Positions 33,606-42,842 of a DNA stretch of 64,000 nucleotides are shown here, piece after piece (positions within the stretch are counted from its first letter, which is position 1; the number at the start of each line of letters is the position of its first letter). Source of the DNA: Curtobacterium flaccumfaciens pv. betae (lineage in GTDB: Bacteria; Actinomycetota; Actinomycetes; Actinomycetales; Microbacteriaceae); assembly GCF_026241855.1 (NCBI RefSeq), contig NZ_JAPJDC010000001.1, positions 3,100,001-3,164,000 of the forward strand. The letters are read 5' to 3'. The notes under the pieces were generated by a model. The model saw nothing but the letters and a program-made list of their open reading frames with translations. It made no database searches and was not told where the DNA came from. The position numbers were made by a program, and so were the translations under genes.

Positions 33606-33715
33606 CCACACGGACAGCGTGCCCTTCGAGCAGGACACGGTCATCTCGGACATGCAGCAGCCGGAGGATTGCGCACGAGCTGTGGTCGAGCGGAGGTCCG
33701 TTGATGAGCCCCTGA

Positions 33716-34291
33716 TCAGCTGGTCGAGCCGCTCCCGGTCATCTCTCCGTAATCGCCGTCGGCACATTGCGATTCAGCGTCGATGCTGTAGCCACCCACT
33801 GTGGAAGCGAGGAAGTCGATCGTCTCGATCGGACCACCGCGGCCCCGGACCCCGAGATCAGGATCGTCGCCGCCGCTCCGATACCGCTCGGTCGTGATGC
33901 CGAGGCTCTTCCACAACGCCTCGACTTTCCGGAGATCGTCCCTCGGGTCGGCCGCGCCCTCGCGCTGCTTCACGTACACCCAAGTGACTCCACCACTGTC
34001 GTCCGCACGCCCCGAGCCGTCAGATCCGGGGCACAGGCCGACTCGCGGTCCACTGATGACCTTCCAAGGGCCGCCGTCCACGGCACGAGCCGTTTCATCG
34101 ACGAGATCCACCACGGTGCGCTTGGCTGCATCGGGCTTCACGGTGTGGTTGGTCGAGGGACTTTCCATCGGTTTTCCTCCTGCGCATGCTGTCAGCAGAG
34201 ACATCGTCACGATCGCGGCCACCGCCGCACCCGACCAACGCGCCGCGGGTCGTCCCAGCGCCGCGCTCCTTGCAATCGTGGAACCGTTCAT
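33716..34291 (-). CDS. Lipoprotein, unknown function
   Basis: 191 residues. Lipoprotein signal with lipobox LLTAC (Cys at residue 36) after a 20-residue hydrophobic stretch. The mature part contains WKVISGPRVGLCPGSDGSGR and the C-terminal signature DLGVRGRGGPIETIDFLAST ending SQCADGD, a pattern typical of a Microbacteriaceae lipoprotein family. It begins 7 bases after the Abhydrolase_8 gene, so the two form an operon. A fragment with the same GVRGRGGP motif is found near 52955-53040. Confidence 0.75.
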   Translation of the reverse strand: MNGSTIARSAALGRPAARWSGAAVAAIVTMSLLTACAGGKPMESPSTNHTVKPDAAKRTVVDLVDETARAVDGGPWKVISGPRVGLCPGSDGSGRADDSGGVTWVYVKQREGAADPRDDLRKVEALWKSLGITTERYRSGGDDPDLGVRGRGGPIETIDFLASTVGGYSIDAESQCADGDYGEMTGSGSTS

Positions 34292-34298
34292 TCGTTGG

Positions 34299-36158
34299 TC
34301 ACCAGGCTTCCTCGTGATCGTCCGGTCGGGTCACCTTGTCACCCTGACCGGTGGAGATCAGGCCGACGTTCCGGAGCGACTCGGTCCCTTTGTCCAGGTA
34401 CCCACGTTTGCCACCTGTGTGTACTCCATGGTCCAGGACTGGGTTGCCCTGAGCACCGTCGTCGACCTCGAAGGCGGTGCCACCGAAGTCGTCATCTGTC
34501 GGATCTTTGCGGTTACTTCCGAGACGACCGAGCCAGGCCCATTGGTCGCCGCTCGGCTCGTCATCGTTCAGCGGGTTCGCTTGTTGCGCCTGGCCGGAGT
34601 AAACGTGGCTTGCGTGAAGGTCGCCCGCGTCGTGAATGCTGCGTGGTATTCCCGCTGATCCAATCGTAGTCAAGGTGTCTACGTGGACACCTTCCTCGGT
34701 GAGGCCGAACGCGGCAGTGGTCGATCCGTAGGAGTGAGCGACCACGTTCGTCCGCGGCCTGTCATCGCCCCGTACTGCGTCGAGACCTCGAACGCTCGAC
34801 GCCAACTTCGGTGCCCCTTCTCGAGCGGATCGATCGCCGAGCACGCCGAGGTCCCGATTCTCACCGTCTGGAACGGGAGGCGGTTCGTATCCGATCCACG
34901 CCAGTACTGCATTGTCAGGGCGGCCGTTTGCTTCGGCCTGTTGCTCCACGAGGTTCTGGCCGGCGTTGGCCCAACCCACCATGTCAGCGGTCGTCGTGCC
35001 CATGCCGGGTACCGTCCACGTCACATTCGCTGCCGCATCAAGGTCACCGATCGAGATCGCAGCAAGCGGAGGCACGTCCGCGGTGAGTGCAGTGAGCGAT
35101 CTGGGGTATTCATCGGTCGCACCGCGAAGTGCTTTGTTGATACTCGTGAGCGCCTCCAGCTCCACATCATTCCCCCCATGCCGAGCAGCCTGCAGACGCT
35201 CGCCGAGCACGACGCGGTTGGCCGTGTCACGAGCCCAGTACGGAATGCCTTCCAGGTTCCCCAAAGCGGAAAGCACGGGCAGTGGTAGGGCACGCAGATC
35301 AGCGCGGTGTTCTGGCGTGTATCCGAATGCCGCCCACAACTCGTGCACCTCGCTCGGTGCCAGCCCGTCACCGAAGATGCGCTGCACAGCGGCGGGGACC
35401 TCGTTCGAAGTGGAAACGTCGAGCGTCGCATTGGAGAGGCTCCCGGACCGGCCAGCCCGGTCGAAGGCCTCGGCTATGCGATCGATCCACAACGCGTCGT
35501 CGTTGTTCTCCCGCAAGTACGAGTCCATCCCAGCGAGGAATGTTGTGTTGCCTATCCGCGCCCATCCGCACGAAGCGACGAACGCCGCCCAAGCCCGACG
35601 AATGCGGGCGACGGCTACGCCCGCTGACCGGTCTTCGGACCGGCATGTCCGTGCGAACCCTCGCAAGTTCTCGGGCACCGCGGAGCTTCGCCCACTGCTC
35701 GTCCCAGTTCCTGTCCGCTCTCGGTGTCGCGGTGCGAACGAAGCGGAGATCTCGGCCGGTGTGATCGCTGTCGTCGATGGTTTCGGATCTGGAAATGTGA
35801 TCGGAGGAACTTCGAGCATCCGCAGTGGACCCGCAGCCGCGGTTTGCTGGCGGCGGGCTTCACGCGTCGTCCAGTCGGCCAGGTCGGCCATCCGCTGACG
35901 CTCTCTGGTTGCTTCAGCTGCGACCGCTGTGACCTGCTCAGCTATTGTTGCGAAGCGATTCGCCAGTAGTGCCCGGTCGGACGCCTCCACCTGAACGGCT
36001 GCGACGAACCGCAGGGAGTAGACGCCGTCAAAGTTGAACAACGCGTCTTGCGCCGCTGCTGATCTTGAGGCCCCTTGACCACGCAGACAATCATCCGCTG
36101 CGCGGGCAGCCGCGGCCAGAGCCGCCGCCGCACGATCGTCAAACTGGATATCGATCAT
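34299..36158 (-). CDS. Abhydrolase_8 (DUF1023) protein with N-terminal helical domain
   Basis: 619 residues from ATG 36158 (MIDIQFDDRAAAALAAAARA). The first ~110 residues are alpha-helical and WXG/ESX-like; the C-terminal half has the DUF1023 alpha/beta-hydrolase signature with the nucleophile Ser in TNVVAHSYGSTTAAFG and a late HASHVYSGQAQQANPLND. Such proteins occur with lipoproteins and type VII-like N-termini in actinobacteria and are suspected surface or secreted hydrolases; substrate unknown. No signal peptide. Co-transcribed with the lipoprotein gene downstream. Confidence 0.78.
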   Translation of the reverse strand: MIDIQFDDRAAAALAAAARAADDCLRGQGASRSAAAQDALFNFDGVYSLRFVAAVQVEASDRALLANRFATIAEQVTAVAAEATRERQRMADLADWTTREARRQQTAAAGPLRMLEVPPITFPDPKPSTTAITPAEISASFAPRHRERTGTGTSSGRSSAVPENLRGFARTCRSEDRSAGVAVARIRRAWAAFVASCGWARIGNTTFLAGMDSYLRENNDDALWIDRIAEAFDRAGRSGSLSNATLDVSTSNEVPAAVQRIFGDGLAPSEVHELWAAFGYTPEHRADLRALPLPVLSALGNLEGIPYWARDTANRVVLGERLQAARHGGNDVELEALTSINKALRGATDEYPRSLTALTADVPPLAAISIGDLDAAANVTWTVPGMGTTTADMVGWANAGQNLVEQQAEANGRPDNAVLAWIGYEPPPVPDGENRDLGVLGDRSAREGAPKLASSVRGLDAVRGDDRPRTNVVAHSYGSTTAAFGLTEEGVHVDTLTTIGSAGIPRSIHDAGDLHASHVYSGQAQQANPLNDDEPSGDQWAWLGRLGSNRKDPTDDDFGGTAFEVDDGAQGNPVLDHGVHTGGKRGYLDKGTESLRNVGLISTGQGDKVTRPDDHEEAW

Positions 36159-36495
36159 GACGCCCCCGTTCCACCCCGCAACCACCATAGCGACACGCGC
36201 CGAGCAGGGGGCGTCCATCACTGGAACTCACAAACAGCAACCGGCGGATGTCAACGAGATGCGGAAGGCGCCCGCGCTCAGCGCCAGCCCTGCACCCCTC
36301 CTGACGGCGTTACACGACGGCACCGATGCGGATCCCTCGGGTGGTCTTGCTCCTAGCGATCCGCAATCGGGCGATGGATGGTGTGTTCGACGTGTTCGGC
36401 TGCGAACCCGCACCCTTTGGTCCTCCTGGGGAGCGCGGAGTCCCGCGAACGGGAGGATGCGGTGGGATGCCGATCTCCGGAACACTTGCCGCCAC
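36159..36495. other. 337-base intergenic region
   Basis: Separates the divergent Abhydrolase_8 and lipoprotein genes. An open frame runs through it on the plus strand but has no start site or protein-like character. No clear promoter, repeat or RNA was recognised. Confidence 0.4.
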
Positions 36496-37011
36496 ATGCG
36501 CACACCGTTCCTGCACGCCCGCCACGGCCGACGACGCGGCACCCTCGCCATCGGCGTCGCCGTCGTGGCCCTCGTGTCGCTCACGGCGTGTTCCGACCAC
36601 CCGACACCGGAAGAGAACGACAAGGCGCACTCCCGCTGGATGCAGGGTGTCCAGGAGCGATGGGCCGGACAGCCCGGCGAACTCGGCAGCGGCGCCGGCA
36701 ACGACCACCCGACCGACCGGCTCTCGCTCGGCAACGACGGGGACGAAGCCGGGGACCGTGCGCGCATCCGCGTCTCGGTCACCTGCCAGGGTGACGGGAC
36801 CGTGCAGATGGCCGTGTGGGCGGGCCGTGCCGCCACGGACGGAACGACGACGGGCAAGCGGCTCGCATCGCGCTCGGTTCACTGCGGACACGACGAGGAC
36901 CTGTACGTCGTCACGTCGAGCGGGTGGATCACGATCGGACCGACCGCCGGCGACGGCACCGTCGGCTGGTACGCGGCGGCCTACAGCGACCTCGTTGCGC
37001 GCTCGAGCTGA
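36496..37011 (+). CDS. Lipoprotein, unknown function
   Basis: 171 residues from ATG 36496. Basic N-region (HARHGRRRG), hydrophobic segment and lipobox SLTAC with Cys at ~residue 33. The mature domain has two cysteines that could pair (VTCQGDG and SVHCGHD) and a Gly/Trp-rich C-terminus. No family recognised. It is oriented toward the GH10 remnant. Confidence 0.68.
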   Translation: MRTPFLHARHGRRRGTLAIGVAVVALVSLTACSDHPTPEENDKAHSRWMQGVQERWAGQPGELGSGAGNDHPTDRLSLGNDGDEAGDRARIRVSVTCQGDGTVQMAVWAGRAATDGTTTGKRLASRSVHCGHDEDLYVVTSSGWITIGPTAGDGTVGWYAAAYSDLVARSS

Positions 37012-37132
37012 GCTCGCGCCCGGATCGGCGATCGACCGTGAAGGCGGCCACCGTCGGGTCGTACCTGCGTTGCAGATGGTGTGGCCCGACTCTCAGGGGG
37101 GGCTTCCCCTGGGAACACGGCTATCGCAACCC

Positions 37133-37400
37133 AGTTGAAGGCGTCGGTGTAGCGGTCGGCGAGATGCTCGGTGCCTGCTTCTTCGTTCGCAACAGAGCAC
37201 CGCTTCGGTGAGACGACCCTGACGTTCGTCGATGCCACCGGCGCACCCATCCCCGATGCCGGCGTCACCGTCGAGCAGACCCGCCATGCCTTCGCCTTCG
37301 CCAACATCGGACTCGCGAACGGCGAAGCGACCGGCGTAGTCGACCGCGCTGCGTGCGTCATCGCGCCTCCTCCGACATCGTCGTCCGGGACTTGTTTGGC
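37133..37400. pseudogene. Rearranged remnant of a second GH10 xylanase gene
   Basis: Three pieces correspond to the 5' part of the intact gene at 31442-32713. 37133-37190 encodes, on the minus strand, EEAGTEHLADRYTDAFN (intact: EEAGTEHLADLYTDVFN). 37193-37340 encodes, on the plus strand, EHRFGETTLTFVDATGAPIP and TVEQTRHAFAFANIGLANGE, i.e. the N-terminus is inverted relative to the first piece. 37350-37400 matches the intact upstream region in original orientation. The remaining ~330 codons are gone. Protein differences show it derives from a diverged paralogue rather than a fresh copy. Confidence 0.8.
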
Positions 37401-37468
37401 GCGCAACACGGCAGCGTGGACCGCCGCCGTCACCCCTGGGGTTCGGCCGTGCGGAGTCGCCTGCGGGG

Positions 37469-37918
37469 TCAGGCGGACTGGCCACAGTGACCGGAGAGAG
37501 CCCGGTCGAGCAGGTGGATGAGGTCCTTCCGCTCCTTCGTCGACAACGCGGTGAGCAGTTCGTCCTGCACGGCGTCCGCGAGCACCTGGATCTCGGCGAG
37601 CCTGCGCTGTCCGGTGGGCGTGATCGTGACGACGTTCCGCCGGCGGTCCGACAGGTCAGGCTCCCGAGTCACGGCCTCGTCCCCCTCGAGCCGGACGACG
37701 ATGCCGTTGACGTTGTTGCGGTCCAGACCCAGCACCCGGCCGATCTCGGCCTGACTCAGCGCGCCGCTCTCTTCGAGCACCGCCAGGACCGCGAAGTCGG
37801 ACCGCGCTTCGAGCGGCATCCGGGCGCCCGTCAAGCGTGCGCCGATCGTCGCGAGTCGCCCGGCCTGCCAGCTCACGAGCGTCCGGAGCGCCTGGGGCGG
37901 AGTGGGTTCGTCGGACAT
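37469..37918 (-). CDS. MarR-family transcriptional regulator
   Basis: 149 residues. wHTH: SDFAVLAVLEESGALSQAEI, GRVLGLDRNNVNGIVVRLEG, then the wing TREPDLSDRRRNVVTITPTG. Divergent from an SDR gene; two 15-bp palindromes with GTTGG/CCAAC half-sites lie between, so it should repress both. Ligand unknown. Confidence 0.9.
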   Translation of the reverse strand: MSDEPTPPQALRTLVSWQAGRLATIGARLTGARMPLEARSDFAVLAVLEESGALSQAEIGRVLGLDRNNVNGIVVRLEGDEAVTREPDLSDRRRNVVTITPTGQRRLAEIQVLADAVQDELLTALSTKERKDLIHLLDRALSGHCGQSA

Positions 37919-37933
37919 GTCGAAAGCTTATCA

Positions 37934-37977
37934 GTTGGCACGACCAACCATTTGTGCATATCGTTGGTTGAACCAAC
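37934..37977. promoter_or_regulatory. Twin MarR operators
   Basis: GTTGGCACGACCAAC (37934-37948) and GTTGGTTGAACCAAC (37963-37977) are matching palindromes 29 bases centre to centre, spanning the divergent promoters. Confidence 0.7.
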
Positions 37978-38001
37978 ATTGATCCCACCAAAGAGTCGAA
38001 C

Positions 38002-38745
38002 ATGTCCACAGATCCCGTCACCCCTGACCTCTCAGGTCGTCGCGTCCTCGTGCCGGGCGGCACGGGCGGTGTCGGGGAAGGCATCGTGCGCGCCTACCTC
38101 GACGCTGGTGCCGACGTCGTCGTCCCCACGCGTTCCGACGAGCGTGGGTCGGAACTCCGCGCCGCGCTCGGCACGATCGGCACGTCCCAGCTGCTGCACC
38201 TGCCGACGCACGACTACACGTCCTTCGCCGGGGCGGAAGCACTCGGTGCCGAGATGACCGAGCGGCTCGGCGGCATCGACGACGTGGTCGTCCCCGTTGG
38301 CGGATGGTGGCAGGGCGGGCCCCTGACCACCATCGGTGAGGACGACTGGGCGGCAGCGTTCACCGGGCTCGCCACGGCGCACATGGCGCTGGCGCGGGCG
38401 ATCGTCCCGAGGCTCAGTGGCGCCGGCGCCTACACGGTGATCGTCGGGCAGTCGGCCGAGTTCCCGGTGCCGGGCAGCGGGCTCGTGAGCATGGAGCAGG
38501 CCGCGGTGCTCATGATGCAGCGGGTCCTCGCGGCGGAGTCGCCCGACGAGCGTGTCCACGCGCTCGTGCTCGGGCCGGTGCGGACCCGGTTCGTCGGCGG
38601 CGAGCCGGAGTGGGTCTCGGCATCCGAGGTCGGTGCCGCCGCCGTCGCACTGTCCCTGGCGACGGGCATCGGCAGCCACTCCGTCTCGCTCGCCTCGTCG
38701 GCGGAGGCCCGAGCGGCGACGGAGGCGTTCCGGGCCGCGGCCTGA
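38002..38745 (+). CDS. Short-chain dehydrogenase/reductase
   Basis: 247 residues. N-terminal cofactor motif VLVPGGTGGVGEGIVRAYL (TGGxGxG type), DVVVPVGGWWQGGPLTTIGE for the NAG-like strand, and VIVGQSAEFPVPGSGLVSME; the canonical YxxxK is replaced (SMEQAAVL), so catalysis may be altered or it may be an atypical SDR. Paired with the divergent MarR regulator, suggesting response to a small aromatic or electrophilic compound. Confidence 0.82.
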   Translation: MSTDPVTPDLSGRRVLVPGGTGGVGEGIVRAYLDAGADVVVPTRSDERGSELRAALGTIGTSQLLHLPTHDYTSFAGAEALGAEMTERLGGIDDVVVPVGGWWQGGPLTTIGEDDWAAAFTGLATAHMALARAIVPRLSGAGAYTVIVGQSAEFPVPGSGLVSMEQAAVLMMQRVLAAESPDERVHALVLGPVRTRFVGGEPEWVSASEVGAAAVALSLATGIGSHSVSLASSAEARAATEAFRAAA

Positions 38746-38775
38746 CCGCTGTCCGGGTGCCACCGTTGCACAGAA

Positions 38776-38815
38776 GGAGCAGGCGGACCGTCCGACCCGA
38801 CGGCCCGCCTGCTCC
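38776..38815. terminator. Bidirectional hairpin terminator
   Basis: GGAGCAGGCGG (38776-38786) pairs with CCGCCTGCTCC (38805-38815), between the convergent SDR and GH42 genes. Confidence 0.75.
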
Positions 38816-38822
38816 GGTCTCG

Positions 38823-40976
38823 CTACGCGACGACGACGACCCGGACGTCCCACGGCCCGAGCTCGAGCACGGCATCCGCGTCGAGTGCCGTGCCCTCGAA
38901 CAGGTCCTCCGCGGCGACCGGCACCGCGTACGTGCTCGGTTCCCACGACCAGTTGTGGATGACGTGCACCGTCTCGCCGTGGCCGTTGACCGAGCTCGCG
39001 ACCGACTGCGTGTCGGCCTGCGGCTGCCAGCTCGGCGACCCGCTGCCCTGCGCGACGGCCCACTCCGTGATCGCTGCGGCGAGCGCCGGATCCGGGACGG
39101 TCCCGACGTAGGTGACCCGACCGGCTCCGTGCGACCGTGTGGTCACCGCTGCGAACCGACCGTGGTGCGGGTGGTCGTACCCGACGAGCACGTCGGCGTC
39201 GTCGACGAGCAGGCCGTCCGCCCACCGGGTGGCCGTCGCCCCGGCCGGCACGGTGAACCCGTGCTCAGCGGCCGCGGCTCCGGCGGACACCGGGATGCGT
39301 CGGCCGAGGTTGCTGAACTCGTCGTAGTGCACGCCCGCGGGCACGTCGAGGAACGCGGGCTTCCGTTCGAGCCGCGCACGGGCTTCTTCGTCCTCGTACC
39401 CGGTGCGGATGCCGACGACCAGGTGTCCGCCTGCCTCGGCGTAGGCGGCGAGCCACTGCAGCTGTGCGTCGGTCGCGATGGTGAACGCGGCAGCGACGAG
39501 CACCGGACGCTCCGCGGCGAAGGACGCCGGATCACGGTCGAAGACCTGCGACGGATGCACCGTGTTCGCCTGCAGTCCGGCATCGAAGACGCCTCGGGCG
39601 TAGGCGTCGTAAATCGTCTGCCACGACCGCCGGTCGGGCTCCATGCCGTCGCCGAGCGCCGGGTGCTCGTTCAGCGCCCACTTCGACTCGTTCGAGAACA
39701 GCAGGGCGACGTCGGCGTGCGGGCGGAGGCCGGCGACCCGGTCCCCGGCGTGCGCGAACTCCGCTCCGATCCGGGCGATCTCCTCGTAGGTGCGACCGGG
39801 CTGCTGCGAATGCGGCAGGACGCCACCCCAGTACGTCTCGACGCCGTAGTGCAGCGTGTGCCAGTGCCAGTACTCGATCATCGACGCGCCTCGGGACACG
39901 AGTGCCCAGGCGGCCTGTCGCCACTGCCCTTCGTAGGCCGGTTCGTTCATCCACGAGAACCCGATGGCCTGCGCGTTGGTCTCGGTGACCAGGAACGGTG
40001 CCTGCTTCGACCCGTACATGCGGTCGCCCGAGGCGAAGATCGACCAGGCACCGGACGAGGTCCAGAACTGTGCGGGCTCCTCGGCGCTCGGCAGCTCGAG
40101 GGCGTCCTGCATCCGGTAGTACGGGTTGCCAGCGGTGACGTCGAGCGTCCGGGTGAGCACCTCGTCCTCGACGGTCGGCCGCTCGTAGGCGATGCACGTG
40201 GTCACGAACTGGTCCGGACGCGAGTACTCCCGCACGACCGATGCCTGCCAGGCGATGAAGTCCGTCGTGATCGAGGCCTGGAACCGGCGCCAGGCCAGGT
40301 CGTACTGCGGCTGCGCGTTGCCGTCCGGCGTCCACAGGTCAGCCCAGGTGGACAGCCGGTGGGACCAGTAGGTCAGGCCCCACTCCTCGTTCAACCGCTC
40401 GACGCTGCCGTAGGTGTGACGCAGGTGGTCGACGAAGCGCTGGAACACCTCGGGGTTCGCGATGAGCTCGTTGCCCGGCTCGTTGTCGACCTGGTAGCCG
40501 ATCACGGCGGGGTGTTCGGCGTAGCGGGCGACGATCTTCCGGATGACCCGCTCGGCGTGGAACAGGAACGCCGGGTGGGCGTAGTCGATCTCCTGCCGGG
40601 CACCCCAGCCCATCGCCTCGCCGTCGGTACGGCGGCGGACGTTGATCTCCGGCACGATGCGGGCGAGCCACATCGGCACGGCGTACGTGGGTGTGCCGAG
40701 GATCACCCGGATTCCGTGTTCGTGGGCGGCGTCGAGCACCGGCGCGAGCCACTCCAGGTCGAAGCGGCCGTTCTCCGGCTCCCAGGTGCTCCAGACGGAC
40801 TCACCGACGCGGATGACCGAGAAGCCGGCCTCCTGCATCAGGCGCATGTCCTCGTCGAGCCGAGGGGTCGGCTGGTACTCGTGGTAGTAAGCGGCGCCGA
40901 AGAGGACGCGGTCGTGCTGCATGGTGCTGGGTGCTCCGTTCGAGAAGGATCGGTGGTGGGTGCGGGTGTCGGTCAT
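38823..40976 (-). CDS. GH42 beta-galactosidase
   Basis: 717 residues from ATG 40976, which overlaps the permease stop (ATGA); ATG 40922 is an alternative that removes 18 residues. GH42 features: VLFGAAYYHEYQPTPRLDED, acid/base Glu166 in GYQVDNEPGNE, nucleophile Glu332 in LVTETNAQ, and IEYWHWHTLHYGVETYWGG. A trimerisation-type domain and a C-terminal beta domain follow. No signal peptide, so it hydrolyses imported beta-galactosides in the cytoplasm. It is the last gene of the SBP-permease-permease operon and controlled by the LacI regulator upstream. Confidence 0.92.
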   Translation of the reverse strand: MTDTRTHHRSFSNGAPSTMQHDRVLFGAAYYHEYQPTPRLDEDMRLMQEAGFSVIRVGESVWSTWEPENGRFDLEWLAPVLDAAHEHGIRVILGTPTYAVPMWLARIVPEINVRRRTDGEAMGWGARQEIDYAHPAFLFHAERVIRKIVARYAEHPAVIGYQVDNEPGNELIANPEVFQRFVDHLRHTYGSVERLNEEWGLTYWSHRLSTWADLWTPDGNAQPQYDLAWRRFQASITTDFIAWQASVVREYSRPDQFVTTCIAYERPTVEDEVLTRTLDVTAGNPYYRMQDALELPSAEEPAQFWTSSGAWSIFASGDRMYGSKQAPFLVTETNAQAIGFSWMNEPAYEGQWRQAAWALVSRGASMIEYWHWHTLHYGVETYWGGVLPHSQQPGRTYEEIARIGAEFAHAGDRVAGLRPHADVALLFSNESKWALNEHPALGDGMEPDRRSWQTIYDAYARGVFDAGLQANTVHPSQVFDRDPASFAAERPVLVAAAFTIATDAQLQWLAAYAEAGGHLVVGIRTGYEDEEARARLERKPAFLDVPAGVHYDEFSNLGRRIPVSAGAAAAEHGFTVPAGATATRWADGLLVDDADVLVGYDHPHHGRFAAVTTRSHGAGRVTYVGTVPDPALAAAITEWAVAQGSGSPSWQPQADTQSVASSVNGHGETVHVIHNWSWEPSTYAVPVAAEDLFEGTALDADAVLELGPWDVRVVVVA

Positions 40977-41881
40977 CCCTTGACCGCCCCCGCGGTCAGC
41001 CCGTCGAGCAGCTGCTTGCGGAGGAGCAGGAACACGAGGATCGTCGGCACGCTCGCCAGCACGGCGCCGGCGAGCACCAGGTCGTACGACCGGTTCTCCG
41101 ACGCGAAGATCGCGTTGAGGCCGAGGGGCAGCGTGTACTGGCTCGAGTCGGACAGCAGGACCAACGGCCACTGGAACGAGTTGTAGCTCTGCAGGAAGCT
41201 CCACACCGCCAGGGCGCCGAGCGACGGCCGGAGCAGCGGGAGCACGACCCGGCGGAACGTTCCGAACTCGGAGTTGCCGTCGATGCGGGCCGCCTCGATG
41301 AGTTCGTCGGGGATCGCCTGCACGATGAACTGCTGCATCATGAAGATGCCGAACGCCGGCGCCACCCACGGGACGACGAGCGAGAACCACGGGTTCGTCA
41401 GCCCGGACTTCACCACCAGGATGAAGAGCGGTACGAGGATCACCGCGAACGGCACCGAAAGCGACGAGAACATCACCGCGAACAGGATCCGCTTGCCCCG
41501 GAACCGGAACTTCGCGAACCCGTACCCGGCCATCGCGCAGACGAACACGGACACGACGGTCGCGATCAGGGCGGTGCCGACACTGATGCCGAACCAGGCC
41601 CAGAACGGCTGGGTGGCGAGCAGGTTCGTGTAGTTCTCCCCCGTCGCCGGGCTCGGGATGAGCGTGGGCGGTGTCGCGAAGATGTCGCCACGCTGCTTGA
41701 ACGAGCCGGACAGCGTCCAGAGCAGCGGGAACACGAACACCAGCAGCAGGGCCACGAGTGTGGCGTAGAGCAGGCCGCGGCGAGCGATCCAGCCCCTGGT
41801 GCGGGGCGGGCCGGACCGAGGCGCCCGGCTTCCGGCGGTCGTGACGGCCCGGGTGTCCGGGCGGTCGGTGGTGGCGGTCAT
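40973..41881 (-). CDS. Carbohydrate ABC importer permease (MalG-like)
   Basis: 302 residues, six membrane segments after a basic N-terminus. The EAA loop EAARIDGNSEFGTFRRVVLP (residues ~196-215) contacts the ATPase. Pairs with the MalF-like permease upstream (ATGA overlap) for oligosaccharide uptake. No ATPase gene is in the operon, so a shared MsiK-type ATPase elsewhere is expected. Confidence 0.92.
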   Translation of the reverse strand: MTATTDRPDTRAVTTAGSRAPRSGPPRTRGWIARRGLLYATLVALLLVFVFPLLWTLSGSFKQRGDIFATPPTLIPSPATGENYTNLLATQPFWAWFGISVGTALIATVVSVFVCAMAGYGFAKFRFRGKRILFAVMFSSLSVPFAVILVPLFILVVKSGLTNPWFSLVVPWVAPAFGIFMMQQFIVQAIPDELIEAARIDGNSEFGTFRRVVLPLLRPSLGALAVWSFLQSYNSFQWPLVLLSDSSQYTLPLGLNAIFASENRSYDLVLAGAVLASVPTILVFLLLRKQLLDGLTAGAVKG

Positions 41882-42831
41882 GCGTCCCTCCCGATGGCGA
41901 GTGCGCGGTTGAGGATCTGGCTGACGCCGAACACGACGACGAACAGCACGACACCGGCGGCTGCCGCGTACCCGAACTGCTGCCGTTCGAAGGCGGCGCG
42001 GTAGATGAACATGGCGACGGAGAGCGTGGCTTCACCCGGACCGCCCTTGGTGAGCAGGTAGGGCTCGTCGAACAGCTGCGCGGCACTGATGAAGCTCGTC
42101 ACCACGACGAACGCCGTGACCGGCCGGATCGCCGGGAGCGTCACGTTGGTGAACTTCCGGAAGGTTCCTGCCCCGTCGAGCGACGCGGCCTCGTACTGCT
42201 CGGGCGACACGTTCTGCAGTGCTGCCAGGAAGAAGATCGTCAGGTACCCGACCGTGCGCCACAGGAGCACGAAGCCGATGGCGACCTTCGCGAGCGTCGG
42301 GTCACCGAGCCAGTCGGTGTTCGGCAGTCCGAACAGCGCCTTGAGCGTGGCGTTGAGCAGCCCGTAGTTGGTGTCGAACACCAGGCTGTAGATGAGCGCG
42401 ATGACGATCGGCGACAGCACCATCGGGATGAAGAACGTCACCCGGAACAGGTCTCGGGCGCGGAGTCCCTTGGCGTTGAGTGCCTGCGCGACCAGGAGCG
42501 AGCACGGCACGATGACGAACACGGCGATGAGTGTGTAGATCAACGAGTTGACCAGGGCTGTGCCGAAGCTGGTGTCCCGGAACAGGTTCGCGTAGTTGGA
42601 CAGACCGATCCAGTTCGGTGTGCCGAGGCCGACCCACTCGGTGAGTGACAGGTACACGGCGGCGAGCACCGGCACGATCATGAACAGGCCGTACAGGACG
42701 TAGAACGGCGCGATGAAGAGGTACGGCGCGCTGCCACCGTTCGTGTTCAGACGGCGGCGACGGCGATCGGGTGGATCGGTGGTGGTCGTGGTGGCGGACA
42801 CCGGGATGCCGGTGGCGGTTGATGTGGACAA
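41878..42831 (-). CDS. Carbohydrate ABC importer permease (MalF-like), TTG start
   Basis: 317 residues. The start is taken as TTG 42831 because GAGGAGG lies 6 bases upstream, in the 11-base gap after the binding-protein gene; GTG 42801 is a weaker alternative. Six membrane segments with EAASLDGAGTFRKFTNVTLP as the EAA loop. Works with the MalG-like partner and the lipoprotein receptor. Confidence 0.88.
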   Translation of the reverse strand: MSTSTATGIPVSATTTTTDPPDRRRRRLNTNGGSAPYLFIAPFYVLYGLFMIVPVLAAVYLSLTEWVGLGTPNWIGLSNYANLFRDTSFGTALVNSLIYTLIAVFVIVPCSLLVAQALNAKGLRARDLFRVTFFIPMVLSPIVIALIYSLVFDTNYGLLNATLKALFGLPNTDWLGDPTLAKVAIGFVLLWRTVGYLTIFFLAALQNVSPEQYEAASLDGAGTFRKFTNVTLPAIRPVTAFVVVTSFISAAQLFDEPYLLTKGGPGEATLSVAMFIYRAAFERQQFGYAAAAGVVLFVVVFGVSQILNRALAIGRDA

Positions 42832-42842
42832 CGTCGTCCTCC

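Noticed and set aside
36157-36495. Upstream extension of the lipoprotein at 36496
   Set aside because: The extension would bury the lipoprotein signal peptide and has no start signal.
37171-37521. A 116-codon gene with xylanase-like N-terminus
   Set aside because: It is the inverted fragment of the GH10 remnant running into unrelated sequence and over the MarR gene 3' end.
38610-41186. An 858-codon open frame on the plus strand opposite the GH42 gene
   Set aside because: It is antisense to a gene with clear GH42 catalytic motifs; its Arg/Val/Asp-rich product is typical of complementary frames in high-G+C DNA.
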